Shown piece after piece: positions 26,852-34,502 of a stretch of 48,097 nt of DNA. The notes beneath the pieces are model-generated. The model was not told where the DNA came from. It did no database searches and saw only the letters and a program-made list of their open reading frames with translations. Positions within the stretch are counted from its first letter, which is position 1. Every line of letters starts with the position of its first letter. The position numbers and the translations under genes were made by a program. This DNA is from Hyphomicrobiales bacterium (GTDB taxonomy: Bacteria; Pseudomonadota; Alphaproteobacteria; Rhizobiales; Rhizobiaceae). The stretch lies in NCBI GenBank assembly GCA_011087605.1, contig JAALLE010000021.1:1-48097 (forward strand). The letters are read 5' to 3'.

Positions 26852-27522
26852 TCCACGATGGCGACAGCGGCGACGGCGATGGCGATGGCGACAACCATAA
26901 CCACGATCATGATCATGATCATGATCATGATGACGGCATGTCCCATCTTGGTAAAATGGAAGCACGGGTGCGGGCACTTGAAAGTCTGCTGGTAGAAAAA
27001 GGCTACGTTGAAAGCGAGTCGATCGATCAGTTAATTCAAATCTACGAAACTAAAATCGGCCCCAAGAACGGCGCCCATGTAGTCGCCAAATCTTGGGTCG
27101 AACCGGATTTCGCCGACTGGCTTCGCCGCGATGCAACTGCCGCAATTCATTCGCTCGGCTACACATCCCGTCAGGGAGAACACATGCAGGCGGTGTTCAA
27201 CAGTGATGACACCCACCATCTGGTCGTCTGTACCTTGTGCTCCTGTTATCCGTGGTCTGTCCTTGGCCTGCCGCCCACCTGGTACAAATCTCCGCCATTT
27301 CGTTCAAAAGCGGTAATAGATCCACGCGGCGTGTTATCTGATTTCGGTCTCAACCTGCCCGAAACCACAAGTGTGGAAGTACACGATTCAACCGCCGAAA
27401 CCAGATATCTGGTTATCCCGCAACGCCCTGGCGGAACCGACGGCTGGAGCATCGACCAATTGGCTGCGCTGGTTACGCGCAATGCAATGATTGGCACGGC
27501 GATAGCGGATGATCCACAATGA
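26848..27522 (+). CDS. nthA: Nitrile hydratase alpha subunit, Co-type, with His/Asp-rich N-terminus
   Basis: A 224-residue subunit carrying the metal site that hydrates nitriles to amides. The metal-binding loop is VCTLCSCYPW (Cys128, Cys131, Cys133). Thr at the second position marks the cobalt type (Fe types have Ser). Other blocks: WVEPDFADWLRRDATAAI, LGLPPTWYKSPPFRS, DPRGVLSDFGL, and RPGGTDGWS. Residues 1-30 are a Gly/Asp then His/Asp repeat (HNHDHDHDHDHDD), longer than the short His-rich tails I recall in other Co-type alpha subunits, and likely metal-binding. A downstream Met31 could be an alternative start without the tail. It overlaps both neighbours by 4 bases (ATGA). Confidence 0.95.
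   Translation: MIHDGDSGDGDGDGDNHNHDHDHDHDHDDGMSHLGKMEARVRALESLLVEKGYVESESIDQLIQIYETKIGPKNGAHVVAKSWVEPDFADWLRRDATAAIHSLGYTSRQGEHMQAVFNSDDTHHLVVCTLCSCYPWSVLGLPPTWYKSPPFRSKAVIDPRGVLSDFGLNLPETTSVEVHDSTAETRYLVIPQRPGGTDGWSIDQLAALVTRNAMIGTAIADDPQ
26905..26931 (+). repeat. In-frame GATCAT tandem repeat in nthA
   Basis: Four perfect GATCAT units (26905-26928) plus GAT encode Asp-His dipeptides in the alpha-subunit tail. A change in unit number would keep the frame and only alter the count of Asp-His pairs. Just upstream (about 26862-26893) is a looser GGCGAC/GATGGC run coding Gly-Asp. Confidence 0.9.
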
Positions 27523-28181
27523 ATGGTGGTGCGGATCTTGGCGGCATGCAAGGCTTTGGGCCAGTAGCTGAAGAAGCCAATGAGCCACATTTCCATGCCG
27601 ACTGGGAAGCTCGAGCGATGGGCATCGTCGTTGCATTGGGTGCCTGTGGAAAATGGAATATCGATCAGTCGCGCCACTCCCGCGAGTCTTTGCCACCAGC
27701 CGACTACCTGCGCTTCCCCTATTACCGCATCTGGATTGAAGCGGTTGAAAAAATGCTCGTTTCTCGCGGCATGGTGACCGAAGTGGAGTTGAAGTCGGGC
27801 CGATTGCAAGTGGATCCGGTAGAAGTTCGAGGAACACTCGCACCAGATGCTGTTTGGGATGCGATTCACTCTCTTGCCGGGGCGGCGGATCGCCCTGAAA
27901 AAGAGCCTCCACTTTTTGAGATCGACGATCAGGTGCGTACATTGAATGAGCATCCTGAAGGCCACACCCGCCTGCCCCGTTATGCGCGAGGTCACATCGG
28001 CATCATCGTCAATATTCTGGGATTTCACGTCTTTCCTGACAGTTCAGGAAACGATCTGGGCGATGATCCGCGCTGGCTATATCAGGTGCGGTTTTCGGCT
28101 CAGGAATTGTGGGGGCCCGGCAAAAACCCAAATGACTCGGTGACACTGGACCTGTGGGAACCACACCTTGTCAAAGCCTGA
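27519..28181 (+). CDS. nthB: Nitrile hydratase beta subunit
   Basis: A 220-residue beta subunit that forms the heterodimer with NthA. The N-terminus MNGGADLGGMQGFGPV is the family hallmark. Further features are HADWEARAMGI, YLRFPYYRIWIEAVEKML, the RLPRYARGHIGIIV barrel with the conserved Arg contacts to the alpha metal site, and LYQVRFSAQELWG near the C-terminus, with the short ending DLWEPHLVKA. ATGA overlap with nthA and overlap of its stop with the next gene show a tightly coupled unit. Confidence 0.95.
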   Translation: MNGGADLGGMQGFGPVAEEANEPHFHADWEARAMGIVVALGACGKWNIDQSRHSRESLPPADYLRFPYYRIWIEAVEKMLVSRGMVTEVELKSGRLQVDPVEVRGTLAPDAVWDAIHSLAGAADRPEKEPPLFEIDDQVRTLNEHPEGHTRLPRYARGHIGIIVNILGFHVFPDSSGNDLGDDPRWLYQVRFSAQELWGPGKNPNDSVTLDLWEPHLVKA

Positions 28182-28506
28182 GCTGAAACCGGATCTGCAA
28201 GTTCTGCCGGATATCGTGCTCGACGACGGCGAGCCAGTGTTCAATGCGCCCTGGGAAGCTCAGGCCTTTGCGATGACAGTGCGCTTGTTTGAGAAGGGTC
28301 TGTTTACATGGAATGAATGGGCTTCCAGCCTGTCGGCGGAAATTCATGGCGGGACTGAGCGTGAATATTATCGCCACTGGCTTTGCGCGTTGGAAAAACT
28401 GATTGCTGAAAAACAGATCATGTCGCTTAACGACATCGAAAGCCGCGAGCAAGCCTGGCATGACGCCGCCGCGCGCACGCCGCATGGCGAGCCAATTGAG
28501 CTGTGA
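28168..28506 (+). CDS. Nitrile hydratase accessory protein (P14K/NhlE-like)
   Basis: A 112-residue protein resembling the N-terminal helical part of nitrile hydratase beta: VFNAPWEAQAFAMTVRLFEKGLFTWNEWASSLS, then EYYRHWLCALEKLI. Proteins of this type (P14K, NhlE) carry the alpha subunit during cobalt insertion by subunit swapping. The start is a TTG at 28168 inside the end of nthB, since no ATG precedes the conserved region; GTGGGA upstream is a modest ribosome binding site. It ends 7 bases before the stop of the convergent ParB-like gene, with no terminator between. Confidence 0.85.
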   Translation: MSKPELKPDLQVLPDIVLDDGEPVFNAPWEAQAFAMTVRLFEKGLFTWNEWASSLSAEIHGGTEREYYRHWLCALEKLIAEKQIMSLNDIESREQAWHDAAARTPHGEPIEL

Positions 28507-28513
28507 AAACTAA

Positions 28514-28900
28514 CTAAGTGTCATAGGGCAGGTCTGACAAATTCACATCTATGTGGTCCGGTGGTGGCGTTGTCTTGAACCGGCATGCAGGAATGGTCCT
28601 CTGGCCTTCGATATGTGCTTTCACCACCCTGTGCATGCCGTCCATAAGTCGGCCCTCAGCGCATAACAGGATGGGAAAATCCAGATTGGCCGCAGTCACC
28701 AAATTCATGTGATCAGCAATATTGCTGCAGGTAGGAATCACATCGTCGGATTGATACCAATAATTCTCGTCAAACTCGTTGATCGTGGCCAAATCCACGT
28801 CATTGACTGGCAGGCCTTCAGACAACGCAATCAGCTTGCGTACATCCCAGACAAGAAACCCTTCTGGAGTTTGGCGTCCGTGATATTGCGCCCTGATCAA
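28514..28900 (-). CDS. Small ParB/sulfiredoxin-fold-like protein
   Basis: A 128-residue soluble protein. The segment FPILLCAEGRLMDGMHRVVKAHIEGQRTIP resembles the ParB/Srx nucleotide-binding motif (xDGxHRxxKA). The rest contains an acidic N-terminal half with NEFDENYWYQSDD. It is not a plasmid partition gene by context, since it is the last gene of the amidase operon, with its ATG overlapping the amidase stop (28897-28900). The function is unknown; an enzyme or ligand sensor built on this fold is possible. Confidence 0.7.
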   Translation of the reverse strand: MIRAQYHGRQTPEGFLVWDVRKLIALSEGLPVNDVDLATINEFDENYWYQSDDVIPTCSNIADHMNLVTAANLDFPILLCAEGRLMDGMHRVVKAHIEGQRTIPACRFKTTPPPDHIDVNLSDLPYDT

Positions 28901-30072
28901 CCCAATATATCCAGCGCGATCTGGATCAGCCGTTTGTCACTGCCACGCGGGCCAATCAAACTGAGGCCCAGTGGGGCTCCATGCACTTCTGCCAGGGGCA
29001 GGCTGATTTGGGGCAATCCGCTGTTGCCGGACAGGCAAAGCAACATCAGCGCCTGTTCCCTGAAAGCCTGCAAAGTTTCTTCACTTTCGCTTTTCAGCGG
29101 TGCGCAGCTGGGAACCGTAGGCATCACCAGCAGGCCATCTTTGCCAATCCATTCCTCTAATTTTACGCGCATTTCCAACCGGTCACCACTGGATACTTCA
29201 AAATCCTGCTTCGACATCGAGGCCCCAAATTCAAAGCGATCTTTAATTCCCGAACCGAGGTCGGGTTTGCGGGTTGTGATCCAGTCCCCCAGCGACTGCC
29301 AGGCTTCATATGCCTGGCACTTTCTGAAGGCCCAGTAGGCCTTGTTCAGGTCGAAAGGCAACGCATCGAAGGAACGCTCGTCGTCGAAATGTTTTTCCAG
29401 CATTTCGGCGGCCTTGGCATAGGCCACATAATCTTCGTCTCCCAGTAATAGAGAATCCAGATCAGGACACCCAATCAGACGCCGAAGTGGGGTGGAATCC
29501 GGATCATCGTCAAGCACCACGTCACCAACCTTGGCATAGGTTTCTGCGTCTTTTGCAAACCAGCCAAAGACATCAAAGCTCGGCGCCAGTGGCATCGTCT
29601 TGTCCAAAGGAATGCGACCATGGGTGGTGCGAAGACCAATCAGTCCACAATATGATGCAGGTGCCCGCACCGAGCCGCCCGTGTCAGAACCGGTTGCCAC
29701 ATCGACAATTCCGTTGGATATCAAAGACACCGACCCCGAAGACGAACCGCCTGTGACCCGATCCGGTGCAGCGCCATTTACCGGCGCGCCATAATGTTTG
29801 TTGATCCCGGTCAAGGAAAAGCACAACTCCTCGCACTGGCTCTTGCCCTCCACAACAATGCCCGCATCCAGCAATTTCTGCACAACGCTTTGGTTTTGCG
29901 TGTCAGGTTCGGCTTCCGCCAACCGTGTCGGTTGGCCCCATCCGTTGGGATAACCTTCCACCTGAAAGATGTCCTTGACGGCAAGCGACAGCCCGGCCAG
30001 GGAACCACCTTTTGCGTGGGCAACTTCAGCCTGCGGATAGTCGCACCACGCCTTGAGTTCAGGATTTTTCAT
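28897..30072 (-). CDS. Amidase (amidase signature family)
   Basis: A 391-residue hydrolase that converts amides to acids and ammonia, cytoplasmic. The Ser-cisSer-Lys triad is visible: Lys33 in AVKDIF, the Ser cluster 110-112 in GGSSSGS, and nucleophile Ser134 in GSDTGGSVRAP. It is at the short end of the family, like AtzF/AtzE-type or aliphatic amidases. It lies in the leftward operon that converges on nitrile hydratase, so hydrolysis of the amide produced by NthAB is the likely role. It starts 12 bases after the WD40 gene and overlaps the ParB-like gene by 4. Confidence 0.9.
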   Translation of the reverse strand: MKNPELKAWCDYPQAEVAHAKGGSLAGLSLAVKDIFQVEGYPNGWGQPTRLAEAEPDTQNQSVVQKLLDAGIVVEGKSQCEELCFSLTGINKHYGAPVNGAAPDRVTGGSSSGSVSLISNGIVDVATGSDTGGSVRAPASYCGLIGLRTTHGRIPLDKTMPLAPSFDVFGWFAKDAETYAKVGDVVLDDDPDSTPLRRLIGCPDLDSLLLGDEDYVAYAKAAEMLEKHFDDERSFDALPFDLNKAYWAFRKCQAYEAWQSLGDWITTRKPDLGSGIKDRFEFGASMSKQDFEVSSGDRLEMRVKLEEWIGKDGLLVMPTVPSCAPLKSESEETLQAFREQALMLLCLSGNSGLPQISLPLAEVHGAPLGLSLIGPRGSDKRLIQIALDILG

Positions 30073-30084
30073 AACACCGAATTC

Positions 30085-31068
30085 CTATTCGCCAACCGTT
30101 ATCAGGCCAGCCTCGCCTGCTTCACTGCCGAAAACAAGCCGGTCCCCGCGGCGATCCCAGCTGAGTGTTGATATGGCCGATTTTCCCGGCCGTCGAAGCA
30201 ATGCTTCTGCGGCGTCTTCAATTTTGACAGCCATGACCATGCCATCATCATAGCCCACGGCAACAACATCTTCGATCGGATGACAAGCGACTTGCGTGAC
30301 CATCGCGTCCCCGCGGGTTCCAAGCTCTTCGGGCGCTTTGCCCATCGGTCCCTGCTTGCCCGAGAAGGGCCAGCAAATTGCTGCCTGTGCCCCGGAACTA
30401 GCCAACCATTTTCCCTTGGCAGACCATGACAGACTTTTGGGTTTGGCCGGATAACCTGTCATCCGCATATGTGCCCCTTCAGCTGATTTAACATTGTCCA
30501 GGCGCCAGCCATGCAGAGCATTTTCCGCCATTGACGTGACAATGTAACGCCCGTCGGGAGAATAAACGACATCCGTGTGTGCGCCGTCCCAATGCAGCTC
30601 AACCGGCGCCGCCTGGCTCGCAACCCAGTGAATGGAAACGCCATTATAGCGCGCGCAGGCAATGCGCATTCCCTTTGGGGCAAATGCAATGCCTTCAACG
30701 GCCCGATCATGGTCAAACTGTTTGATCATGTCTGCCGTGGCGATCCAAACCGTGCGACCGGCAGCAAATCCAACCGCGTTGTTAGGGCCGCAACTGACCA
30801 CATCAATCCATTTGCGTTTCTGTTGCGCAATTTCCTCAGCGCCTGCCGGGGACACGCGCATAACTCGTCCGTCCTCGCCACCGGTGACGAGGCTCTTGCT
30901 ATCCAATGCAACATCGGCGCTCAACAAGCCGTTATTTGCCTCAATTACCTGTGGCACCGATGTCGGAAACCGCACCGTCCCGTCAACCAGCGCAAAGGCA
31001 GGTTGATCGTCAATGAATGTTGCCAGTTCGACATGTTCGTCGAAATCGTAAGGCGCAATTGTAGTCAT
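30085..31068 (-). CDS. WD40-repeat protein adjacent to CobW
   Basis: A 327-residue protein with about six to seven degenerate WD40 blades: SLVTGGEDGRVMRV, VEGIAFAPKGMRIACA, HTDVVYSPDGRYIVTSM, SLSWSAKGKWLASSG, VAVGYDDGMVMAVKI, and STLSWDRRGDRLVFGSEAGEAG. It has no signal peptide, so it is a cytoplasmic beta-propeller. Its ATG directly follows the cobW stop (31068/31069). I recall this WD40-CobW pairing from alphaproteobacteria, where the propeller may be a scaffold or partner of the metallochaperone. Its exact function is unknown. Confidence 0.85.
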   Translation of the reverse strand: MTTIAPYDFDEHVELATFIDDQPAFALVDGTVRFPTSVPQVIEANNGLLSADVALDSKSLVTGGEDGRVMRVSPAGAEEIAQQKRKWIDVVSCGPNNAVGFAAGRTVWIATADMIKQFDHDRAVEGIAFAPKGMRIACARYNGVSIHWVASQAAPVELHWDGAHTDVVYSPDGRYIVTSMAENALHGWRLDNVKSAEGAHMRMTGYPAKPKSLSWSAKGKWLASSGAQAAICWPFSGKQGPMGKAPEELGTRGDAMVTQVACHPIEDVVAVGYDDGMVMAVKIEDAAEALLRRPGKSAISTLSWDRRGDRLVFGSEAGEAGLITVGE

Positions 31069-32166
31069 TTAGGCTGCAACACAAGCTTGAAAACTGCGCT
31101 CGATCTTCTCGCGATCCAGATTCCGACCGATGAATACAATCCGTGTTTCACGTTTTTCATCCGCATGCCACGGGCGTTGATGATCACCTTCGACTATCAT
31201 GTGGACGCCCTGCACGACGAAGCGATCATCATCACCTTCAAAGGCAACGATGCCCTTCAACCGGAGGATATCCGGCCCGTCAACTTGGGTTAGTTTGTTG
31301 ATCCACGGAAAGAACTTTTGATGATTCATCTCCCCTGCCCGCAGGGAAATGGACTTCACCGTCACATCATGAGTGTTGCCATCCAGCTTGTGATCTTCGT
31401 GATCGCAATCCGGTCCGCATTCGAGGTCATGATGGTGATGGTGCGAATGATCGTGACCGTGATGGTCGCAGTCCGGACTGCATTCGTGATCAGGATGGTC
31501 ATGATCATGGGCATGGAGAAAATGCGGATCGTCTTCGAGAATTCGATCCAGATCAAAAGACCCTCGGTCCAGCACCTCGTCCAGCGCGATATCAGACCGC
31601 TGGGCAGTATGAATAACAGCGTGAGGATTGATCCGACGCACCGTGGCGCGCAGTTTTTTCAGTTCGGCTGCGTCCACCAGATCGGTTTTGTTGAGGATCA
31701 CCACATCAGAAAACGCTACCTGGTCTTCAGCCTCGGGCGCATCTTTCAGCCTCAATGGAAAATGCTTGGCATCGACCAGCGCAACAACCGTATCCAATTG
31801 CGCCTTGGCGCGGACATCGTCATCCATGAAAAAAGTCTGAGCAACAGGCGCCGGATCTGCCAGGCCGGTGGTTTCCACCAAAATACCGTCAAACCGCCCT
31901 TTGCGTTTGAGCAGACCCTGAACAACCCGCACAAGATCACCGCGCACAGTACAGCACACACAGCCATTGTTCATTTCGTAGATTTCTTCGTCGCTCTCGA
32001 CAATGAGGTCATTATCAATGCCAATTTCACCGAATTCATTGACGATAACGGCATACTTCTTGCCGTGTTCATCGGAAAGAATGCGGTTGAGAAGCGTGGT
32101 TTTGCCGGATCCGAGATAACCGGTCAGAACGGTGACAGGGGTTTTATCAGACATATTGAAACTCAT
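31069..32166 (-). CDS. CobW/P47K-family GTPase metallochaperone
   Basis: A 365-residue G3E GTPase. P-loop GYLGSGKTT (16-24), metal-binding GCVCC (CxCC, 69-72), NKTDL (159-163), and a C-terminal CobW_C domain (MNHQKFFPWINKL to ERSFQACV). Between them, residues about 217-259 form an extreme His/Asp/Cys linker with two related CSPDC/CGPDC turns. Such GTPases deliver Zn or Co, and P47K acts in nitrile hydratase activation. Here it could load NthA or the two metal-dependent hydrolases encoded upstream. Start Met1 (32166) or Met5 (32154) cannot be decided; no ribosome binding site is clear. Confidence 0.92.
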   Translation of the reverse strand: MSFNMSDKTPVTVLTGYLGSGKTTLLNRILSDEHGKKYAVIVNEFGEIGIDNDLIVESDEEIYEMNNGCVCCTVRGDLVRVVQGLLKRKGRFDGILVETTGLADPAPVAQTFFMDDDVRAKAQLDTVVALVDAKHFPLRLKDAPEAEDQVAFSDVVILNKTDLVDAAELKKLRATVRRINPHAVIHTAQRSDIALDEVLDRGSFDLDRILEDDPHFLHAHDHDHPDHECSPDCDHHGHDHSHHHHHDLECGPDCDHEDHKLDGNTHDVTVKSISLRAGEMNHQKFFPWINKLTQVDGPDILRLKGIVAFEGDDDRFVVQGVHMIVEGDHQRPWHADEKRETRIVFIGRNLDREKIERSFQACVAA

Positions 32167-32193
32167 AAAATATATTTAGTTGCAAAATAGGGT

Positions 32194-33009
32194 TCAGGCA
32201 TCTTTCAGCAAGGCCAAATCGAAAATTGAAATGTCTTCCAACAGTTCATTCAAACCACTGACCGCCGCTTCGATCAGCGCCTCGCCTTTTTGCGCCGTCG
32301 CATTTCCTGCATTGCCGGTGACGCCAAATTGGTTCAAGTCAGCTGCTTTCCAGCCAAATGCATGAGGTCCGTAGGCCCGCAGGTGCTTGAAATTCAACGC
32401 CAACATTTCCTGCAGGTTGGGAAAATCTCGCGCCTCAGCCATATCAACCTGGTCGCTGTGCAGCGCCAGCATGACACTGGTTTCGATGTCACCACCATGA
32501 ATGCCAAATGCCGCTTCATTGGTGCTTACGATTTCGCTATGTTTGATAAAGCGCGTCCAACTAGTGGCAACGGCAAATTGAGAGCACCGGACCCTCAATT
32601 CCTGAGCGACAATCGTCATCAGGGGTGAATTTCCCCCATGGGCATTGAGCAACACAAATCGACGAATGCCGGATTTGGCCGCACACTCGCCAAAAGCGAT
32701 CCACCGGTCGATTGCCTCGCCATAACTCAATGTCCGGCTACCGGCATGATCCATGTGTTCGGAAGAGTATCCAATTGGTTCCGCATTCAGGAACCGGACG
32801 TCTAAACCAGATCCAATCTGAGCGGCCAGACGATTGCAAATGCCTTGCGCGATCAGTGTATCTGTTTCCAGCGGCAGGTGTTTGCCGTGCTGCTCGGTGG
32901 CGCCCAGCGGCAGCACTAATATTGTCGACGAAGTTACCGGTGCCGCACCGTCCAATAGCGCCGAAACTAAGTCTTCAATATCCTCAAAAGCCGGATTGCT
33001 GGCCATCAT
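32194..33009 (-). CDS. Creatininase-family metal-dependent amidohydrolase
   Basis: A 271-residue enzyme of the creatininase/FAPy-amide hydrolase family, which opens cyclic or formyl amides with two metal ions. Metal ligands are visible: Glu39 and His41 in ATEQHGKHLPLETD, Asp50, NAHGGN and HGGDIETS. Members include creatininase, a mycofactocin peptidase (MftE) and ArfB, so the substrate cannot be read off. The ATG overlaps the upstream deaminase stop by 4 bases (33006-33009), and cobW follows 27 bases later. Next to a guanine-type deaminase, a purine- or pterin-like ring amide is plausible. Confidence 0.88.
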   Translation of the reverse strand: MMASNPAFEDIEDLVSALLDGAAPVTSSTILVLPLGATEQHGKHLPLETDTLIAQGICNRLAAQIGSGLDVRFLNAEPIGYSSEHMDHAGSRTLSYGEAIDRWIAFGECAAKSGIRRFVLLNAHGGNSPLMTIVAQELRVRCSQFAVATSWTRFIKHSEIVSTNEAAFGIHGGDIETSVMLALHSDQVDMAEARDFPNLQEMLALNFKHLRAYGPHAFGWKAADLNQFGVTGNAGNATAQKGEALIEAAVSGLNELLEDISIFDLALLKDA

Positions 33010-34349
33010 ACGCTTTCAAGAAACGCTTTTGCAGCTTCACCGTGCTCGCGGCGTAGTCTGGCCACATCCATGTTGACCGGAAGGGTGTCCTCGACCAGCC
33101 AGTTGCCAGCCACCATCACCCGATCCGCTTCATGAGCCCCACACAATACCAAAGCGGCGAGAGGGTCCCCGGCACCGGAAAAGCGCAGTTCGTCGAGCCG
33201 GTAAAGCGCGAAATCAGCCTGTTTGCCAACGGCAATCTTGCCAATATCACTACGTCCCAGACATTTTGCTGAACCTTCCGTCGCCCACCGCAAAACGTCA
33301 AAATGGGTTACGCTGGCCGCATCATAGGTCAGGCGGTTGATCATCAGCGCATGGCGTGCTCCTTCCATTAGATTGGAATTGTCGTTCGACGCTGATCCAT
33401 CAACTCCCAATCCCACAGGAGAACCTGCTGCTTCCAACTCCTTGGTGCGGCAGTGGCCAGAAGCAAGTACCATGTTGGATGTAGGGCAATGGCAGACCCC
33501 GACACCTGCAGCTCCGAGCCGGCGCACCTCATCGTCATTAAAATGGATACCATGAGCTAGCCAGACACGGTCATTCATCCAGCCCAGTTCATCAAGATAA
33601 TCGACCGGGCGGCAGCCAAAGTGCTCCATGCAATAGTCGTTTTCATCATGGGTTTCACCCAGATGGGTGTGGCAGGTGCAATTGTGCTTATGCGCAAGGT
33701 CCATGGTTTCCATCATCAAACGCTTGGTCACGGTAAATGGCGCACATGGGGCCATCGCCACTTGCAGCATCGAGCCTTCCGAGCGGTCATGATATTTATT
33801 TAGCACGCGCTCACAGTCAGCCAGGATCGTATCGTCGTCCTGAACGATGGAGTCCGGTGGCAATCCGCCATCCTTTTCCGACAGACTCATCGATCCACGG
33901 GTTACGGTCATACGCATTCCCAACCGCTCCGCCTCTTCCACCTGAATATCCATGGCGTTTTCAAGACCTGCCGGATAGAGATAATGGTGGTCAGAAACAG
34001 TGGTGCATCCGCTCATCAGCAATTCGGTCAGTGCCAGCCGGGTGCCAAGTCGAAACGTATGCGGGTTCACATTATTTGCCCAGATCGGATACAGCGCCTT
34101 CAACCATGGAAACAGCTCCTTGTTGATCGCGTCGGGGTGCGCCCGGGTCATGGTTTGAAAAAAATGGTGGTGCGTATTGATTAATCCGGGAAGAACAACG
34201 TGTTGACTGGCGTCAAACTCTTGATCAACCGGTTGCGAAGGCTGTTGTCCGCTTGCCAGAATTTCGCTGACCCGCGCTCCGTCGATGACAATGCCACCCT
34301 CGGCCTCTTTCGCTAGTACTGAAAGCGGGTTTTTGATCCAAATACGCAT
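33006..34349 (-). CDS. 8-oxoguanine deaminase-like amidohydrolase (TrzN/AtzA superfamily)
   Basis: A 447-residue metal-dependent aminohydrolase. Features: NTHHHFFQTMTRAHP with the HxH metal pair, CTTVSDHHYLYP, APCAPFTVT, the catalytic HTHLGETHDEN, AHGIHFNDDE, GVCHCPTSNMVLASG, and DGSASNDNSNLMEGARHALM. The last block is characteristic of 8-oxoguanine deaminases (often mislabelled as hydroxyatrazine hydrolases), which convert 8-oxoguanine to urate. It is the first gene of the leftward operon and diverges from the LacI regulator. Other nitrogen heterocycles remain possible substrates. Confidence 0.88.
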   Translation of the reverse strand: MRIWIKNPLSVLAKEAEGGIVIDGARVSEILASGQQPSQPVDQEFDASQHVVLPGLINTHHHFFQTMTRAHPDAINKELFPWLKALYPIWANNVNPHTFRLGTRLALTELLMSGCTTVSDHHYLYPAGLENAMDIQVEEAERLGMRMTVTRGSMSLSEKDGGLPPDSIVQDDDTILADCERVLNKYHDRSEGSMLQVAMAPCAPFTVTKRLMMETMDLAHKHNCTCHTHLGETHDENDYCMEHFGCRPVDYLDELGWMNDRVWLAHGIHFNDDEVRRLGAAGVGVCHCPTSNMVLASGHCRTKELEAAGSPVGLGVDGSASNDNSNLMEGARHALMINRLTYDAASVTHFDVLRWATEGSAKCLGRSDIGKIAVGKQADFALYRLDELRFSGAGDPLAALVLCGAHEADRVMVAGNWLVEDTLPVNMDVARLRREHGEAAKAFLESV

Positions 34350-34419
34350 TTATCGCCCATATTTTTCGAGTGAATTGAGCCTAAACCTGCCGCACATTGT
34401 TCACAACCCGTCTCAACGG

Positions 34420-34488
34420 CGCAAAATCATTGCGGAGCCTGTTTCCTGTCGGCATAGTGTGGAACAAGCAAACGCAACGGTGGCGCAA
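34420..34488. promoter_or_regulatory. CGCAA-rich operator region between deaminase operon and LacI gene
   Basis: CGCAA (34420-34424) and TTGCG (34430-34434) form a 5-5-5 inverted repeat. Two more CGCAA copies, 11 bases apart, lie at 34473-34477 and 34484-34488. All are in the 153-base divergent intergenic region. They are candidate sites for the adjacent LacI protein, though the usual central CG is absent. Low certainty. Confidence 0.35.
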
Positions 34489-34502
34489 CAAAGGAAAACA
34501 CA

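Noticed and set aside
26905-26931. GATCAT repeats as a CRISPR-like or regulatory array
   Set aside because: The units are contiguous, without spacers, and in the coding frame of nthA.
27246-28028. A 260-codon open frame on the - strand over nthA-nthB
   Set aside because: It is a shadow of the nitrile hydratase genes, with no ribosome binding site or recognisable domain.
31318-32190. A 290-codon open frame on the + strand opposite the CobW gene
   Set aside because: It is antisense to a gene with clear P-loop, CxCC and NKTD motifs; its translation is low-complexity and matches no family.
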